From positions 1-22,222 of the IMG/VR virus record IMGVR_UViG_3300029448_000495: a stretch of 22,222 nucleotides of DNA. The stretch is one strand, 5' to 3'. Numbering within the stretch: position 1 is the first letter of the stretch; every line of letters starts with the position of its first letter. The position numbers and the translations under genes are program-made. Source of the stretch: a virus. This document shows positions 21,603 through 22,222 of the stretch, one piece after another. Under the pieces are notes generated by a model. It had not been told where the DNA came from. It saw only the letters and a list, made by a program, of their open reading frames with translations, and made no database searches.

Positions 21603-22222
21603 TGTCTCTGTCTCCTATCCAAGGCAGACCTAGCTGTTTCCAAAGTAAACTTATTGTATGGGTTAAGGCTTGCTACATTCTTGTGTCCTGTTGCTGACTG
21701 TATTGCTAGTGCCTCTGCGCCACCCAATATCATTTCAATTATTGCAGTCTTCCTTAAGTCTCCCACTTGTAGTTCATCAGGTAGACCAACAGCATCCTTA
21801 ACTTGTCTTAGCTGGTGTGTCATTTGCATAACTGTTAGTGGTCTGTAGGCATTGTCCTGTGGTCTGTGGTGAGGTACTACCCATTCCTGAAAGCCCCATG
21901 TATCCTCTTGCTGTTTGAGCATAGCATTTAAGTTATCAGGAACAGGTAGTTCCACCCTCGCACCACGCTTGGTCTGCTTAATCTTTACCACTTGCTTATC
22001 TAAGTCTACGTTATCCCACCTTAAACTTCTGATATCGATTGGACGCTGCGCCCACTCATAGGCCATCATCACAATCAATCCAATGCTTGTCCAGTTACCT
22101 CTCGTAAATGCTGTATCAAGGAACGACATAACCTGATCATGTGTCCACACTACAGACCTTGGCTCACTTGTTCTCTTCCTAACCTTAGCCATTGGGTTCT
22201 TTGATATAAAGTCCATAGCCAC
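21599..22222 (-). CDS. int: Tyrosine recombinase/integrase, C-terminal catalytic part
   Basis: The frame runs off the right edge; the visible 207 residues contain the catalytic domain. R60 (AQRPIDIRSLRW), K85 (KQTKRGAR), the G154-D-L-R157 box, G179-H180 (ATGHKNVAS) and the nucleophile Y189 (NPYNKF) are in order. The first position of the HxxR box is Gly rather than His. Such enzymes join phage and host att sites. The core-binding N-terminal domain should lie beyond the window. No attP, excisionase or repressor is visible here. It is the first gene of the leftward cluster in this window and its stop overlaps the next GTG. Confidence 0.88.
   Translation of the reverse strand: MAMDFISKNPMAKVRKRTSEPRSVVWTHDQVMSFLDTAFTRGNWTSIGLIVMMAYEWAQRPIDIRSLRWDNVDLDKQVVKIKQTKRGARVELPVPDNLNAMLKQQEDTWGFQEWVVPHHRPQDNAYRPLTVMQMTHQLRQVKDAVGLPDELQVGDLRKTAIIEMILGGAEALAIQSATGHKNVASLNPYNKFTLETARSALDRRQRQ

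Noticed and set aside
1-22222. CRISPR arrays, tRNA genes, insertion sequences, toxin-antitoxin or known defence genes
   Set aside because: No regularly spaced repeats, cloverleaf sequences, transposases or recognisable defence domains were seen by eye.

Overview
The window reads as one continuous stretch of a tailed-phage genome, most likely a T7-like (podovirus-type) marine phage of an alphaproteobacterium. The reasons are a T7-style replication set (fused primase-helicase, family A polymerase, gp2.5-like single-strand binding protein), a cobalamin-dependent ribonucleotide reductase with ThyX, MazG and a DUF3310 protein, AT-rich DNA, and almost no non-coding space. The RNR/ThyX/PolA/gp4-like combination resembles SIO1/Cobavirus-type roseophages and other marine podoviruses. 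That placement is an inference; no database search was possible.

Left arm (1-10133, all + strand): the C-terminus of an unidentified gene, then three small membrane or secreted proteins that look like a lysis cassette (87, 58 and 155 aa). A cassette of virion proteins follows: a 1166-aa protein with an Asn/Gln-rich 11-residue repeat tail, a 257-aa lytic-transglycosylase-like protein, 171-aa and 312-aa structural-type proteins, and a 1114-aa internal-virion/ejection-type protein. The set resembles the T7 internal core (gp14-gp16), but here the peptidoglycan hydrolase is a separate gene.

Right arm (10130-22222, all - strand, so read right to left): a partial tyrosine integrase; small genes (basic 47 aa, a T5orf172/GIY-YIG-like protein, a 71-aa conserved-type protein, a putative lipoprotein, a two-TM protein, a 33-aa coiled coil); then thyX, primase-helicase, DNA polymerase, SSB, a RecB-type exonuclease, a resolvase-like nuclease, two small unknowns, MazG, class II RNR, an HNH endonuclease, a PD-(D/E)XK-like nuclease, DUF3310, an RMF-like small protein and a 74-aa protein. 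Ten junctions in this arm are 4-bp ATGA or GTGA overlaps and one is TGATG, so it looks like a single translationally coupled transcript.

The two arms meet tail to tail at 10130-10133 with overlapping stop codons. The metabolic logic of the right arm is DNA supply and replication: RNR makes dNTPs, ThyX makes dTMP, MazG and the DUF3310 protein adjust nucleotide pools, and helicase, polymerase, SSB and nucleases replicate and recombine the DNA. I find no gene-free stretch above about 50 bases, no tRNA, no rRNA, no CRISPR array and no insertion sequence. Nothing here is clearly a new defence system. The most interesting items are the RMF-like microprotein, the lipoprotein/membrane microprotein cluster beside the integrase, the hendecad virion protein, and the lone hairpin before the exonuclease gene.
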